Source: Eutreptiella sp. 'Long Island Sound 2002'
Lineage: Eukaryota > Euglenozoa > Euglenophyceae > Eutreptiales > Eutreptiaceae
Assembly: GCA_964036045.1 (NCBI GenBank)
Contig: OZ038383.1
Span: forward strand, 95,041,568 to 95,105,567
Reading direction: 5' to 3'
Length of the DNA stretch: 64,000 nucleotides
The position numbers and the translations under genes are program-made. The notes beneath the pieces are model-generated. The model was not told where the DNA came from. It saw nothing but the letters and a program-made list of their open reading frames with translations, and searched no databases. This document shows, one piece after another, positions 1 through 7,668 of this stretch; position 1 is the stretch's first letter, and every line of letters starts with the position of its first letter.

Positions 1-3
1 TAA

Positions 4-610
4 ATCGCACCAATCAGCCGGCAGCCCCAGCCGGACGCGGAGTGAGTTCGGCCCAAAAAGATCTCCGCCATATCCAGGTATCCCCCACAGGGCCCACAAC
101 CTAAGCCCGGCGGACTCCTCCAGCGGCCACGCCGCCCCGGACAGCCACCACAGCAGGCAGTTACAGGCGATCACGACGGTCGCCTTGCCCTGCGGACAAA
201 GAGGCGGGCTAATCGCACCAACCGGCCGTCAGTCCCAGCCGGCTGCGGAGTGATGCTGGCCCAAAAAGGTGAATAAATAAAGCACCCAGCGGCCGTGCCG
301 CCAACCATGTAAAAAGACAACACAACAGGCGCACCCAGCGGCCACGCCGCCGGAGTCAACCTCTGCAAAGGGCAGAAACAGGTGAGCACGACTGTCGCTG
401 AGTCCTTACTAACGGTAAAAGGCGGCCAGCCCCAGCACCCGGCCTTCAGCTCCAGCGGAACGCGGACCGACGCGGCCCAAAAATACAAACCCAAATCAGC
501 ACCTAGCGGCCAAGCCGTCAGGGACACCCACTGCACCGGGCAGGCACAGACGACGACGACAGTCGTCAGACCTCACGGGTTGAAGAGGCGGGCAATTTGC
601 AACACCAGCC
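4..610. repeat. three imperfect ~207-211-bp direct repeats
   Basis: Related units begin near 4, 211 and 422. Each has a 'cggc..cagc(c/t)cca' block, a CGCGGA/GCGGAGTG core, 'ggcccaaaaa', a 'CAGCGGCCACGCCGCC'-type box and an 'aGGCGGGC' end. They lie at the far 3' side of the minus-strand YR retrotransposon and overlap the end of its last ORF, so they may be its terminal repeat region. The window edge prevents a check. Confidence 0.55.
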
Positions 611-1082
611 CATACCGGGCCTGGATCCATATATAGGGTACAGCCACCCTGCGTCCCTGGTTCCAGTCCGTTAGGGAGGCCACAGCGACTCCCTCCGGCA
701 ACCTTACCTCCCAGACCTGGCAGCAGGCATGCCGCCCTGGGGGTTTGACGCTGCGGCCGCCGGGGGTCGTGCGGCGGTGCGGCGTGCCTCCCACGCGTGC
801 GGCCACGTCCCGGACCGCCCGTTCCAAAAATCCCTCCCTGTCGTCAGGGAGGGGGCACTGGGGGCACAGGCGTACCCCGTTGCCGAGCAGCACCCGGCGG
901 ACGGGCAGGCGCGCCAACCTGCCGCGATGGCGGGCGCGGAGCACTCTGCTCCACTTCGCCGCCCGGCGCTGCTGGGCGTCCGCGGAACGTCGGTGCCGCT
1001 GTCCGCCATGGCGACCCTTTCGGTGGGCTCCACGGGAACCCCGTCGCTTGTGGGCGCCACGCGAGCCCCGACGCTTGGTCAT
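573..1082 (-). CDS. small basic ORF downstream of RT-RNase H of YR element 1
   Basis: 169 codons from the ATG at 1082 to a TGA at 573. The N terminus carries an 8-residue direct repeat (RRGSRGAH twice) and is very rich in Arg, His and Gly. The middle has a CPQC pair followed by an acidic helix-like stretch (LPDDREGFLERAV). It lies about 90 bp beyond the RT-RNase H stop on the same strand, so it looks like an accessory ORF of the retrotransposon. Its tail overlaps the third ~207-bp repeat. I do not recognise the family. A nucleic-acid-binding role is only a guess from composition. It may be part of a longer frame that begins before the G14 tract at 1158-1171. Confidence 0.4.
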   Translation of the reverse strand: MTKRRGSRGAHKRRGSRGAHRKGRHGGQRHRRSADAQQRRAAKWSRVLRARHRGRLARLPVRRVLLGNGVRLCPQCPLPDDREGFLERAVRDVAARVGGTPHRRTTPGGRSVKPPGRHACCQVWEVRLPEGVAVASLTDWNQGRRVAVPYIWIQARYGLVLQIARLFNP

Positions 1083-1171
1083 AGGTGCGGATAGCAAAAG
1101 AAAAAAGGTTGCTACATGGAGGGCGCATACTCTGCCGCCGCTGTTCTGCTGGGGGGAGGGGGGGGGGGGGG

Positions 1172-2671
1172 CTAGCATCCCCGGAGACACACCACCCCCC
1201 TCACCCGAGCCTCGCCCGGATTCTCCAGCAATGCATCCCACGTGCACCAAGCCTCGACTTCCGCTCTGGCCTGCGAGCCTCCGAACACTGACGTCACCCT
1301 GGACATAGGGTCTCCCGGCTGAAGCGCCGAGGGCACCCACACGAGGCGGAGCACGATCCCCGATACCCACAGGACTCTAGCCAACGACCGCAGGACTGTT
1401 TGGTGGTGGGTCAGGTGGCTAGTCGCGCGCAGCCTGAGGACCTGAGCAATGGCCGCCTCACTGTCGCTACAGACCGTAACAGATCGGTGTCCCGTCCTGA
1501 CTGCAAACCTGACAGCCCACGCCACTCCCCTCAGTTCCGTGGTTTGCTGGCTGGCGAAGCGGGCAGGAGGTGTCACATGCGTACGCACACCCACTCCCGG
1601 CACGACCGCCCCAACCCTCCAGCACCCCGCATCGCGCGCTCCATCGACAAAGGGGACGACGCCCCCGCACCACAGAGATGATCGCGAAAGCCTATCCTCA
1701 GTCCCAAACTTGAGGGTCCTCAATTGCCGCCAGGCCTCCCCGCCCGGCGCCTGCCAGGGCTCGGCCGCCAACGCCACCAATGTTGCGAGGCTGCCCAGCA
1801 TTTTCAGGGGGAAGCCCCGGGCCGGCTGTTTGACCCCCCCCACCGTCCTACCCCAGCGCAACCAGCAGTAGGCGCCCGCCGCGAAAGGGCAACCCAATCC
1901 CCTCGGACGCACATGCCAATTCAGCAAACCCAGAAGGCTTTGGAGGTGCCGGTCGTTGCCTGCGCCAACCGCCAGCCTCAGCCATCCCGCCCACAACTGG
2001 AGCAGTGCTTGTTCATGGCTCCTGATCCGTCTGGCCTGCAAGTCGAGTTCCTTCCCCAGGAATGACGCCACAGGCACCGGGTCCAGGACACTCTTAGGAC
2101 TTATGAGGAAACCAGCCTCGATCAGGGCACGCACTGCCACTCGCCCCGCCTCCCTTAGCACCTCCCTATCAGTGAAGACGAGCAAAAAGTCATCGAGGTA
2201 GTGCACAAGGAGTATCTCGGGGGGCAGTACCCCCTGGAGAATGCGTGCCAAACTCGTTTGGCACATATAGGGGCTGTATTTCCAGCCAAACGGTAGGCGC
2301 GACAGCGCCACAGGCGGAGCCCCGGGGGCGGGCCGGAAGCGAAAAACCTGGCGCGCACCCTGGGGCAAGCAAAAGCTCCAGAACGCATTTTTGAGGTCAA
2401 TGTGGAGGCCGTAGAGGTCCACATCAGGCGGGAATGCCGACAAGGACCTAGCCAAATCCTCCCAGGAATCCAACCTAAAAGTGGGGGGCTTGCCCCCGTC
2501 ACTCTTGTTGATCTTGACGCAACTCAAGATCAAGGAGACCTTCTCGGATGATTTGGGGATGACGAAGGGGTAACACGTGGGCGGGGGGGGGGGGGGGGGT
2601 CGGCCGGCTCCTCGTAGACCCCCTCCCCCCTCAACGCCTGCACTATCCTCTGGACCTGCTGCGACACCCAT
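1172..2671 (-). CDS. reverse transcriptase-RNase H of YR element 1
   Basis: This polymerase copies the element RNA into DNA and removes the RNA strand. RT motifs in order: motif A HIDLKNAFWSF, motif B RLPFGWKYSPYMCQ, catalytic motif C YLDDFLLV. The RNase H domain follows with FVDGARDAG (first Asp), TELRGVAWA (Glu), VCSDSEAAIA (second Asp) and a final WVPSALQPGDPMSR, the form typical of DIRS/Ngaro elements. The true frame starts at the G17 tract (2583-2599). Upstream of it the protein continues in another frame, so the listed start is only the ORF caller's. The stop is TAG at 1172, directly before another G14 tract, so the natural C terminus is uncertain. All catalytic residues seen are intact. 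Confidence 0.85.
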   Translation of the reverse strand: MGVAAGPEDSAGVEGGGGLRGAGRPPPPPPPTCYPFVIPKSSEKVSLILSCVKINKSDGGKPPTFRLDSWEDLARSLSAFPPDVDLYGLHIDLKNAFWSFCLPQGARQVFRFRPAPGAPPVALSRLPFGWKYSPYMCQTSLARILQGVLPPEILLVHYLDDFLLVFTDREVLREAGRVAVRALIEAGFLISPKSVLDPVPVASFLGKELDLQARRIRSHEQALLQLWAGWLRLAVGAGNDRHLQSLLGLLNWHVRPRGLGCPFAAGAYCWLRWGRTVGGVKQPARGFPLKMLGSLATLVALAAEPWQAPGGEAWRQLRTLKFGTEDRLSRSSLWCGGVVPFVDGARDAGCWRVGAVVPGVGVRTHVTPPARFASQQTTELRGVAWAVRFAVRTGHRSVTVCSDSEAAIAQVLRLRATSHLTHHQTVLRSLARVLWVSGIVLRLVWVPSALQPGDPMSRVTSVFGGSQARAEVEAWCTWDALLENPGEARVRGVVCLRGC

Positions 2672-3042
2672 CTGGTTGCCCCTCGGACCACCCTATCGCC
2701 TTCCTGCCACTCTCGCTCGACGTCAAAATCCTGGAGCCCTCCATGGTAGAAGGGCGGTACGACAGCGTCCCACAGTTCGTCCGGTAGCTGGTGGGAGCCT
2801 ACCGGTCCCAATCCCCGGTCCAAAATGGCGTCCTCGACCCCCCCCATGAACCGCGGAATGGGGGAGGTGTTGATATGGAGGCATGCCTCCCAGGCGTCCG
2901 GGTGGAGCTTGCGCAAGGCGCCCAGGAGAGCGGGTAAAGCCCCTTGCAAGCGGAAAGCCTCGGCTGTATCGAATACTCTATTCAACCACAAATCCACCCT
3001 CTTCGCAACCATCCACAAGCCACAACGTTCCCGCTCGGCTAT
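2600..3042 (-). CDS. N-terminal part of RT region of YR element 1 (other side of G17 tract)
   Basis: About 147 codons that read into a proline run at the G17 tract, where the frame must change to enter the RT palm. It contains many Trp, Asp and helical segments (RVDLWLNRVFDTAEAF, ELWDAVVPPFYHGG), as expected for the segment before the RT fingers. The ATG at 3018 is probably not a real start: the frame is open upstream to a TAG at 3043-3045 and continues in frame beyond that TAG. The TAG therefore looks like an interruption within one polyprotein. No separate function is assigned. Confidence 0.6.
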
Positions 3043-3045
3043 CTA

Positions 3046-3669
3046 GTGAAAATGGGGGGTGAGCGTCTGCATGAACTCCAGGAAGAGGGGGGGCTGTTCC
3101 TGCACCCTCCCGCCCCTGTCGGGACCCTTACAGAGGGGGGGGGGGGGGCGACGCCACTGGGCCCGCCCTCCCCCAAGCCTTGGCCTTGAGACGCTCAGCT
3201 GCAGCCACGAAGGCACCCTCCACCGGGCCTTGCGCCTCCGGCGTCCGGACACGCCCGCCCTGCCCGAGCTTGATGCGCTTGGGCTGCGGCGTTCGGATCT
3301 GCTGGGCCAAACGAGGTCTCCCAGCTTGACGGCGTGCGGGGGCTCGGGATCGCACGGCCTGCGTACCATCCAGGACCACCTTAGCGCGACGCGGCCCCGC
3401 GTATGTGCGGTAGACACGGCCCACCACTCCAGCTTTCGAGCCCGCTGCGGGTCCTCCTCTGACTGGGCCAACGGCTGCCCTGGAGGACCACGGCTTACGC
3501 TCCCGTCCAACGAACCTGGCAACTCCGGCCTGTCGACGCCCGGGGGAGCCCCTGGCGCTGCCGACTGCGAATTCGCCAGAGGGCTCGCTTCCGGAATCCT
3601 CGCTGTTGTCGTCGGTGTCCACGTCGGAATCGACATTGATGGGCCCGGCTGCCGTCCCCGGCCCGCACA
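3046..3669 (-). CDS. linker between recombinase and RT in YR element 1
   Basis: After the C12 tract (3670-3681) the recombinase reading continues in a new frame with a strongly acidic stretch (VDSDVDTDDNSEDSGSE). A Gly/Arg-rich basic region and a possible nuclear localisation motif (QPKRIKLG) follow. The reading then enters prolines at the G14 tract (3135-3148), changes frame again, and ends at the TAG at 3043. The switch from ordinary to frame-shadow composition on each side of the tracts is what places the frame changes. The segment is probably a flexible polyprotein linker. Confidence 0.5.
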
Positions 3670-4982
3670 CCCCCCCCCCCCACGGCCACCAAAGGCCCCA
3701 CCACCGTGCACCGCTGACCCGCATCTTCCCGAGACACGGCGCCGCGCTCAATGGCAGAGGCCAAAGGAGGAAGTGGAGGGAGGGTAGGAGCTGTGTCAGG
3801 CCCCAGGCCCACCTCAGCAGAGCCGTCCCCTGGGGATTCCTCCAGCTCGGCCGCGGTTTGGTCTCCGTCGCCTCCTCCCCCAAGCGTGCCGCTCGCAGTG
3901 GATTCCAGCTTCTGACCTCGCGGAAGTCTCTGCTTGCGCTTGGTCGGGGTGTTGAGGGCGCTCGCGATACTGGGGAACATCGGGGATCCCCACAGGGCCA
4001 GAACGCCCACGCGTTCCGGAGTCGGCAAAGGCCCCAGGTCACGGGACCATGCGGGCAGTACCGTAGGGGCAACGACTCCCGGGTCCGACCATTTGGTGCC
4101 GTATTGCATCGCCACGGCCGTGCTCTGCCATCTGCCCCACCATTTGTAGTAGGCGAGGTCTGGCTTACGGGCCCAAGTCGCTGCGGCGCCTCCCCTGCGC
4201 AAGGCGTGCCACCTGGCTCGGAAGTGGGCGGTGCTCGCCAGGGCGTCGGCCATGCCTGCCTCCAACCCCGCTTCCCCTGACTGCCAGACGAGCATGTCTG
4301 AGGACCGGCCCAGCGAAACCATGTGGCCATGAAGCCACGCCCGGAGGCCGTCCGCATACCTGTACAGGGGGCGGGTGGTGTACCCCTCCTCCCCTGTCTT
4401 GGAGTTCCAAAATTGGACAAAGCCTGGCATAGCCAGGTCAGTAACCCTGATGCCAGCTGCTTCGCCCACCCGCAGGTAGCATACCCAGCTGATGATGGCC
4501 AATGCGCTGAACACCGCTCCGTGTCTGGAGTCTGTGGCCTTTTCGACCAGCTGGACCAAGCCTGCTGGGGACAGATAGGGCTGAGAGCCCGAGGATGCGG
4601 CTCCCGCCGCAATCCGCTTGTGCAAGGTGGTGACTGTTGGGGGCAGCCACTGGAGGTCCTCCACGGCTCTGACCGCGGAGGTAATACCCCGCAGGGCTGA
4701 CGCTGTAGCGCCGGCTTGCGCCCGCTCCGCCAGGAGGCCTGCCAGTGCTGCGGCTGTATCAGGCGGGCCCGTGCGGTCCGCGTAAGCCGCCAAGGCCCGG
4801 AGTCGGGACGCGTACTGCGAGCGGGTTCTCGGTCTCCAGGACTGCATGGCACTTTCCTCCGGTGAGCAGGGGTCGTCTGACCGGGCTGCTGTCTCCCACC
4901 GGCGGGCGAGCGCCCGCAGCTCTGCCGCCGTGTCCGCAACGCCGGAGCCCGGGGCGGCCTGTCCGGGCTCCAGTCGGTCCTG
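3670..4982 (-). CDS. tyrosine recombinase of YR element 1
   Basis: Integrates the circular cDNA of the element by site-specific strand exchange. The core has the tyrosine-recombinase residues in order: first Arg in YLRVGEAAG, the H-x-x-R pair in HALRRGGAA, then WWGRWQSTAVAMQYG with the Trp at the His/Trp position and the presumed nucleophile Tyr. An N-terminal SAM-like helical part (TRSQYASRLRALAAYAD) precedes it. The frame is open from the codon after the gag TGA (4983-4985) and is the same frame as gag, so the ATG at 4847 need not be the start. The last natural-looking residues lie just before the C12 tract. It appears catalytically intact. Confidence 0.85.
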
Positions 4983-4985
4983 TCA
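4983..4985 (-). other. in-frame TGA between gag and recombinase (candidate leaky stop)
   Basis: The codon order is TGG-TCC-TGA-CAG-GAC. The frame is identical on both sides and open for hundreds of codons. TGA followed by C is known to be the leakiest stop context in eukaryotes. YR element 2 has the same arrangement with TGA-CAA at 16979-16981. Confidence 0.6.
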
Positions 4986-5615
4986 GGACCAGTGTGGGCA
5001 TCTAAAGTGCCACTGGCGTTCGTCGGGGGATCCCCGCTGCGCGCACCTCTGGCACCCCCCGCTCGGCGGCGAGTCCACAAGGATCCACTCGCCCTGCCTC
5101 GGCTGCCATTGCAGTACTCCTCCCACCTCCCTGAATTTCACGCTCCGCCACGTGAACGCCGATCCCTGTTCCTTCCATGCCTCCTCCAGCGTGGTGTACT
5201 GGTTGGACTCGGAGCTGGTTTTTCCGTGCGTCCCTGCATACCTTCGGGCATACACCGCCTGGGACTGGGACACGCAGTCCCAGACCCTCCACGCCAGCTG
5301 CTCTCCTGGGTCGACTGCGGCCTCCGTCGCCTGGCCGCCAAACTCACTTGGTCGGGGGATCTCCCCCACCTCACCAGCTCTAAGGCGCACGTACGCCTTG
5401 ATGTTGGACAGCATGAGTCTCATCCACTGTGCCAACTGGGGCTTCTCGAGGGCTCGGTTTACTTCTGGTACGCTCAGCGGGGGCAGGCGGGGCCCCTCCT
5501 TCACTGCCACTCGGGCGAGTTGCTCTCTGAGTTCTTGAATTTCTTTGGCTTGCGCCGCCAGCCGCTCCTCGGCTGACTCTTGCTGGTTCTGATTAGGCTG
5601 CTCAACCCCGTCCAT
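4983..5615 (-). CDS. gag-like protein of YR element 1
   Basis: 210 codons starting at ATG 5615. Residues about 10-40 form a charged coiled coil (EERLAAQAKEIQELREQLA), as in many capsid-like proteins. The middle is helical and rich in Trp and Tyr. The C terminus has a CQRC ... C.H cluster that could bind zinc and nucleic acid. The gag-like ORF of YR element 2 ends with a comparable CRSCQKCHW ... GCH cluster. It probably packages element RNA. The TGA end is directly followed in frame by the recombinase. The start lies only three bases after the stop of the neighbouring 304-aa ORF, so a longer upstream reading cannot be excluded. Confidence 0.65.
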   Translation of the reverse strand: MDGVEQPNQNQQESAEERLAAQAKEIQELREQLARVAVKEGPRLPPLSVPEVNRALEKPQLAQWMRLMLSNIKAYVRLRAGEVGEIPRPSEFGGQATEAAVDPGEQLAWRVWDCVSQSQAVYARRYAGTHGKTSSESNQYTTLEEAWKEQGSAFTWRSVKFREVGGVLQWQPRQGEWILVDSPPSGGCQRCAQRGSPDERQWHFRCPHWS

Positions 5616-5618
5616 GGG

Positions 5619-6533
5619 TTAACAAAAACAAAGACAGGAAAACTGCCTAAACATTGGAGACGCAAACAAAAGTTGAGACGAGGCACAACTAGTGGTCAAG
5701 TTGGCCCCACGATACCATTCCACTGGCTGGATCTGGAACCTTGGCTTGGATCCGAATCGTGATACCACGGTATTCACTTGTTCCTCATTTAGTTCTGTGA
5801 AGAACAGCTTCGAGTTCCGTGGGTCTGTTCCCGTAAGGAGATGGACTTCATCAGAGTTCAAACCAATAGACCCCAGCAGCCCGTTGATCAGGTAATTGTG
5901 GACCTGTATGGCGTACTGATTATCCCGCACATCTGGCTCGTGGAACACCACCTTGTCAACCTCTGCCCCAGGTGTCATAAGCCGCAGGAGCTTGTACGTT
6001 GGGGGCGGCGATAGGATGCTGGACTCCCTTGTGCTGCTTGCGATCCAGACATCAAATCGACCATGTGTGCGTATGTGCAAGAGGGACCTGTCTGCCATTT
6101 GCAGCTTGTCGCAACCGAATGGCAAGTTGGAGTTGAGGGCGAGTGCCCGATTGAGAAACGATGGCTTGTCATCATCGTCGCTGACAGGTTCAAGCAGGAT
6201 GGCAACAAAGCGGCCCAGCATGGGCAGATCAGCAAGCAGCCTCTTAATTGCATTTTGAATTTTGTCATACTCCGTCATTTCCCCAACGAGCACTACGTTG
6301 GGGCGACTGCCGTAAAGGACGGCAGCTAGTTTTTCGGACGAGTCGCAGTCCTTGAAGAGGTCGTACGACAGGGAGGCAGCCTCTGGAACTCCACTCTTCA
6401 GCACCACTTCGTCCTGGATGATGTGATCTGCGTCATCGATGGCTGCCAAACACGCCAATTGACCGGCGTCGGCAGGGACGATGACCTCCTCGCCTGGCGT
6501 GGCCAGACGGGCTTGAGTGTCCCGGACACTCAT
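5619..6533 (-). CDS. uncharacterised 304-aa ORF
   Basis: Open from ATG 6533 to TAA 5619, with a frame extending upstream to a TGA near 6575. Its composition is lower in GC and less biased than the flanking retrotransposon, and it looks like ordinary protein. Acidic N-terminal third (AAIDDADHIIQDEVV), a strand-helix-strand segment (NVVLVGEMTEYDKIQNAIKR followed by RFVAILLEP) resembling a Rossmann-like unit, an acidic loop (VSDDDDK), and a C-terminal half rich in hydrophobic strands. The last ~20 residues look out of character (FRQFSCLCFC), suggesting an exon running into intron or element DNA. No family is recognised. A ligand-binding RCK-like domain is a weak alternative. It could be a host exon interrupted by YR element 1. 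Confidence 0.5.
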   Translation of the reverse strand: MSVRDTQARLATPGEEVIVPADAGQLACLAAIDDADHIIQDEVVLKSGVPEAASLSYDLFKDCDSSEKLAAVLYGSRPNVVLVGEMTEYDKIQNAIKRLLADLPMLGRFVAILLEPVSDDDDKPSFLNRALALNSNLPFGCDKLQMADRSLLHIRTHGRFDVWIASSTRESSILSPPPTYKLLRLMTPGAEVDKVVFHEPDVRDNQYAIQVHNYLINGLLGSIGLNSDEVHLLTGTDPRNSKLFFTELNEEQVNTVVSRFGSKPRFQIQPVEWYRGANLTTSCASSQLLFASPMFRQFSCLCFC

Positions 6534-6944
6534 GCGGTCAGGGGACAGGGGGGTGACGTCGGCGGCAGTTTGTCAAAGCCAAGCGGCCCGGGCAAGCATG
6601 GCCAAAAAGACACCGAAAAAAAATAGACACTCAAAAAGTGTTCGGGGGGGGGGGGGGGAAGGGATAACCACTTGCCGGGTACCGATGGGGTCCAAGTTCC
6701 CTATGTTAGTGCTGTTGTCTCCCGCTTCCGCCAGGGGGAGGACTCCACTGCTACTAGGACCTGTAGGACAGAGAACAGCGTGCAAGAGGGGATGGGTTAG
6801 GAGGGGGGCAAGGATGGTCGGGGGGGTGGACACGTGGGGGGTTCGGGAGAAGGGCAATGTACCGCCGGATTGCCGGCCGGCGTCCAGGGATGGAGAAGAA
6901 GGAGGTGCGGCGGCACGCTAACGGTCTGCCATATGACTAAGAAA
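6534..6944. other. no gene seen; G15 tract
   Basis: Holds a G15 run at 6644-6658 and GC-rich low-complexity sequence. No convincing coding frame. Confidence 0.5.
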
Positions 6945-7105
6945 ATACACACACACACACACACACACACACGTACACACATACATACATTAGTAACCCA
7001 TCTAGCACATGCCTTGCAAAGGAGAAAGAGAGGTCTGGATTCGAACCTGTGATCTACCACATGGCTGCACAAGAGATCACCACTCGGCCACTCAACTAGC
7101 GGTGT
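6945..7105 (-). mobile_element. tRNA-derived SINE with (TG)n tail
   Basis: On the minus strand an A box TGGCCGAGTGG (7090-7080) is followed 32 bases later by a perfect B box GGTTCGAATCC (7047-7037), the internal RNA polymerase III promoter spacing. The implied acceptor and T stems do not pair, so it is not a functional tRNA. The sequence ends in a (TG)n run near 6972-6947, as many SINE tails do. No second copy was noticed in the window. Target duplications were not identified. Confidence 0.6.
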
Positions 7106-7668
7106 CTATGGTGGCTAGAGGGAGCTTTCCTAGGAGGGGCAGGGAAGGGAGAACCATCCACCGGGTATTGTCGGGGCCCCGGTTTCCCGTGTCCAAGTTG
7201 TTAACTACCCCTTCCGCCCGGGTGTGTGTGTAGGTATGGTTGCCACTCACGTGAAAGATTGAGGCTCACAAAAAGGGTCGTGGGAAAACCCTGACGTGAA
7301 AGGATTCCATAAAAAAGCAAAGAATGGGGCGCAATGTGCTGAAGAATGCAGGACAACATGTCAAAATCCCCAAATCCTGGGTGGTTGTGAAGTCCATTTC
7401 GGGGACTTGTGGGATTTTTGATGGGACTTATTAGATGAAGGCATGAAGACAGTGTGGAAGAGATATCATGGAACCCCCCCCCCCCCCCCCGCTGCCGCCG
7501 CTTCATTCCACATGTTGCATGTGATGATTTTTGTCAAGCTGGTTTACACTACAAGGGTGCAATCTGCCTTATTTGAAAATTTGGGGGGAAAAAAAAGCTC
7601 ACCCAATATGCATGAATTGCGCAAATATGTGTGTGTGTGTGTGTGTGTGTATACACATATCCTCTAAC
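7106..7668. other. no gene seen; C17 tract and (TG)n
   Basis: Contains a C17 run (7474-7490) and a (GT)n stretch (7628-7650) directly beside the left end of TIR element copy A. Nothing coding is supported. Confidence 0.5.

Larger units (their letters stand above)
573..5615 (-). mobile_element. YR retrotransposon 1 (gag, tyrosine recombinase, RT-RNase H)
   Basis: Read on the minus strand the order is gag-like ORF (5615-4983), tyrosine recombinase (4982 to about 3670), a linker, reverse transcriptase plus RNase H (3042-1172) and a small basic ORF (1082-573). A recombinase together with an RT-RNase H is diagnostic of the DIRS/Ngaro/PAT group, which integrates as circular DNA without an integrase or target duplication. 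The coding frame changes at C12 (3670-3681), G14 (3135-3148) and G17 (2583-2599), and there is an in-frame TAG at 3043-3045. Catalytic motifs of all three enzymes are present. The 5' boundary beyond gag was not found, and the 3' boundary is probably the repeat zone at 4-610 or beyond the window. Confidence 0.8.

Noticed and set aside
4983-4985. Selenocysteine at the gag TGA
   Set aside because: No conserved Cys-aligned position is evident at either junction. The TGA-CAR context and gag-pol layout fit readthrough better.
3670-5080. 650-codon minus-strand ORF overlapping the recombinase
   Set aside because: Its N-terminal two thirds are a shadow of the recombinase frame. Only the part after the C12 tract has protein-like composition and is annotated as the linker.
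5619-6533. Secretion-ATPase-like motif (NVVLVGEM) in the 304-aa ORF
   Set aside because: Only a few residues agree, there is no Walker A, and the rest of the protein does not match that family.
7035-7097. Functional tRNA gene
   Set aside because: A and B boxes are good, but acceptor and T stems do not pair, so a SINE head or tRNA pseudogene is more likely.
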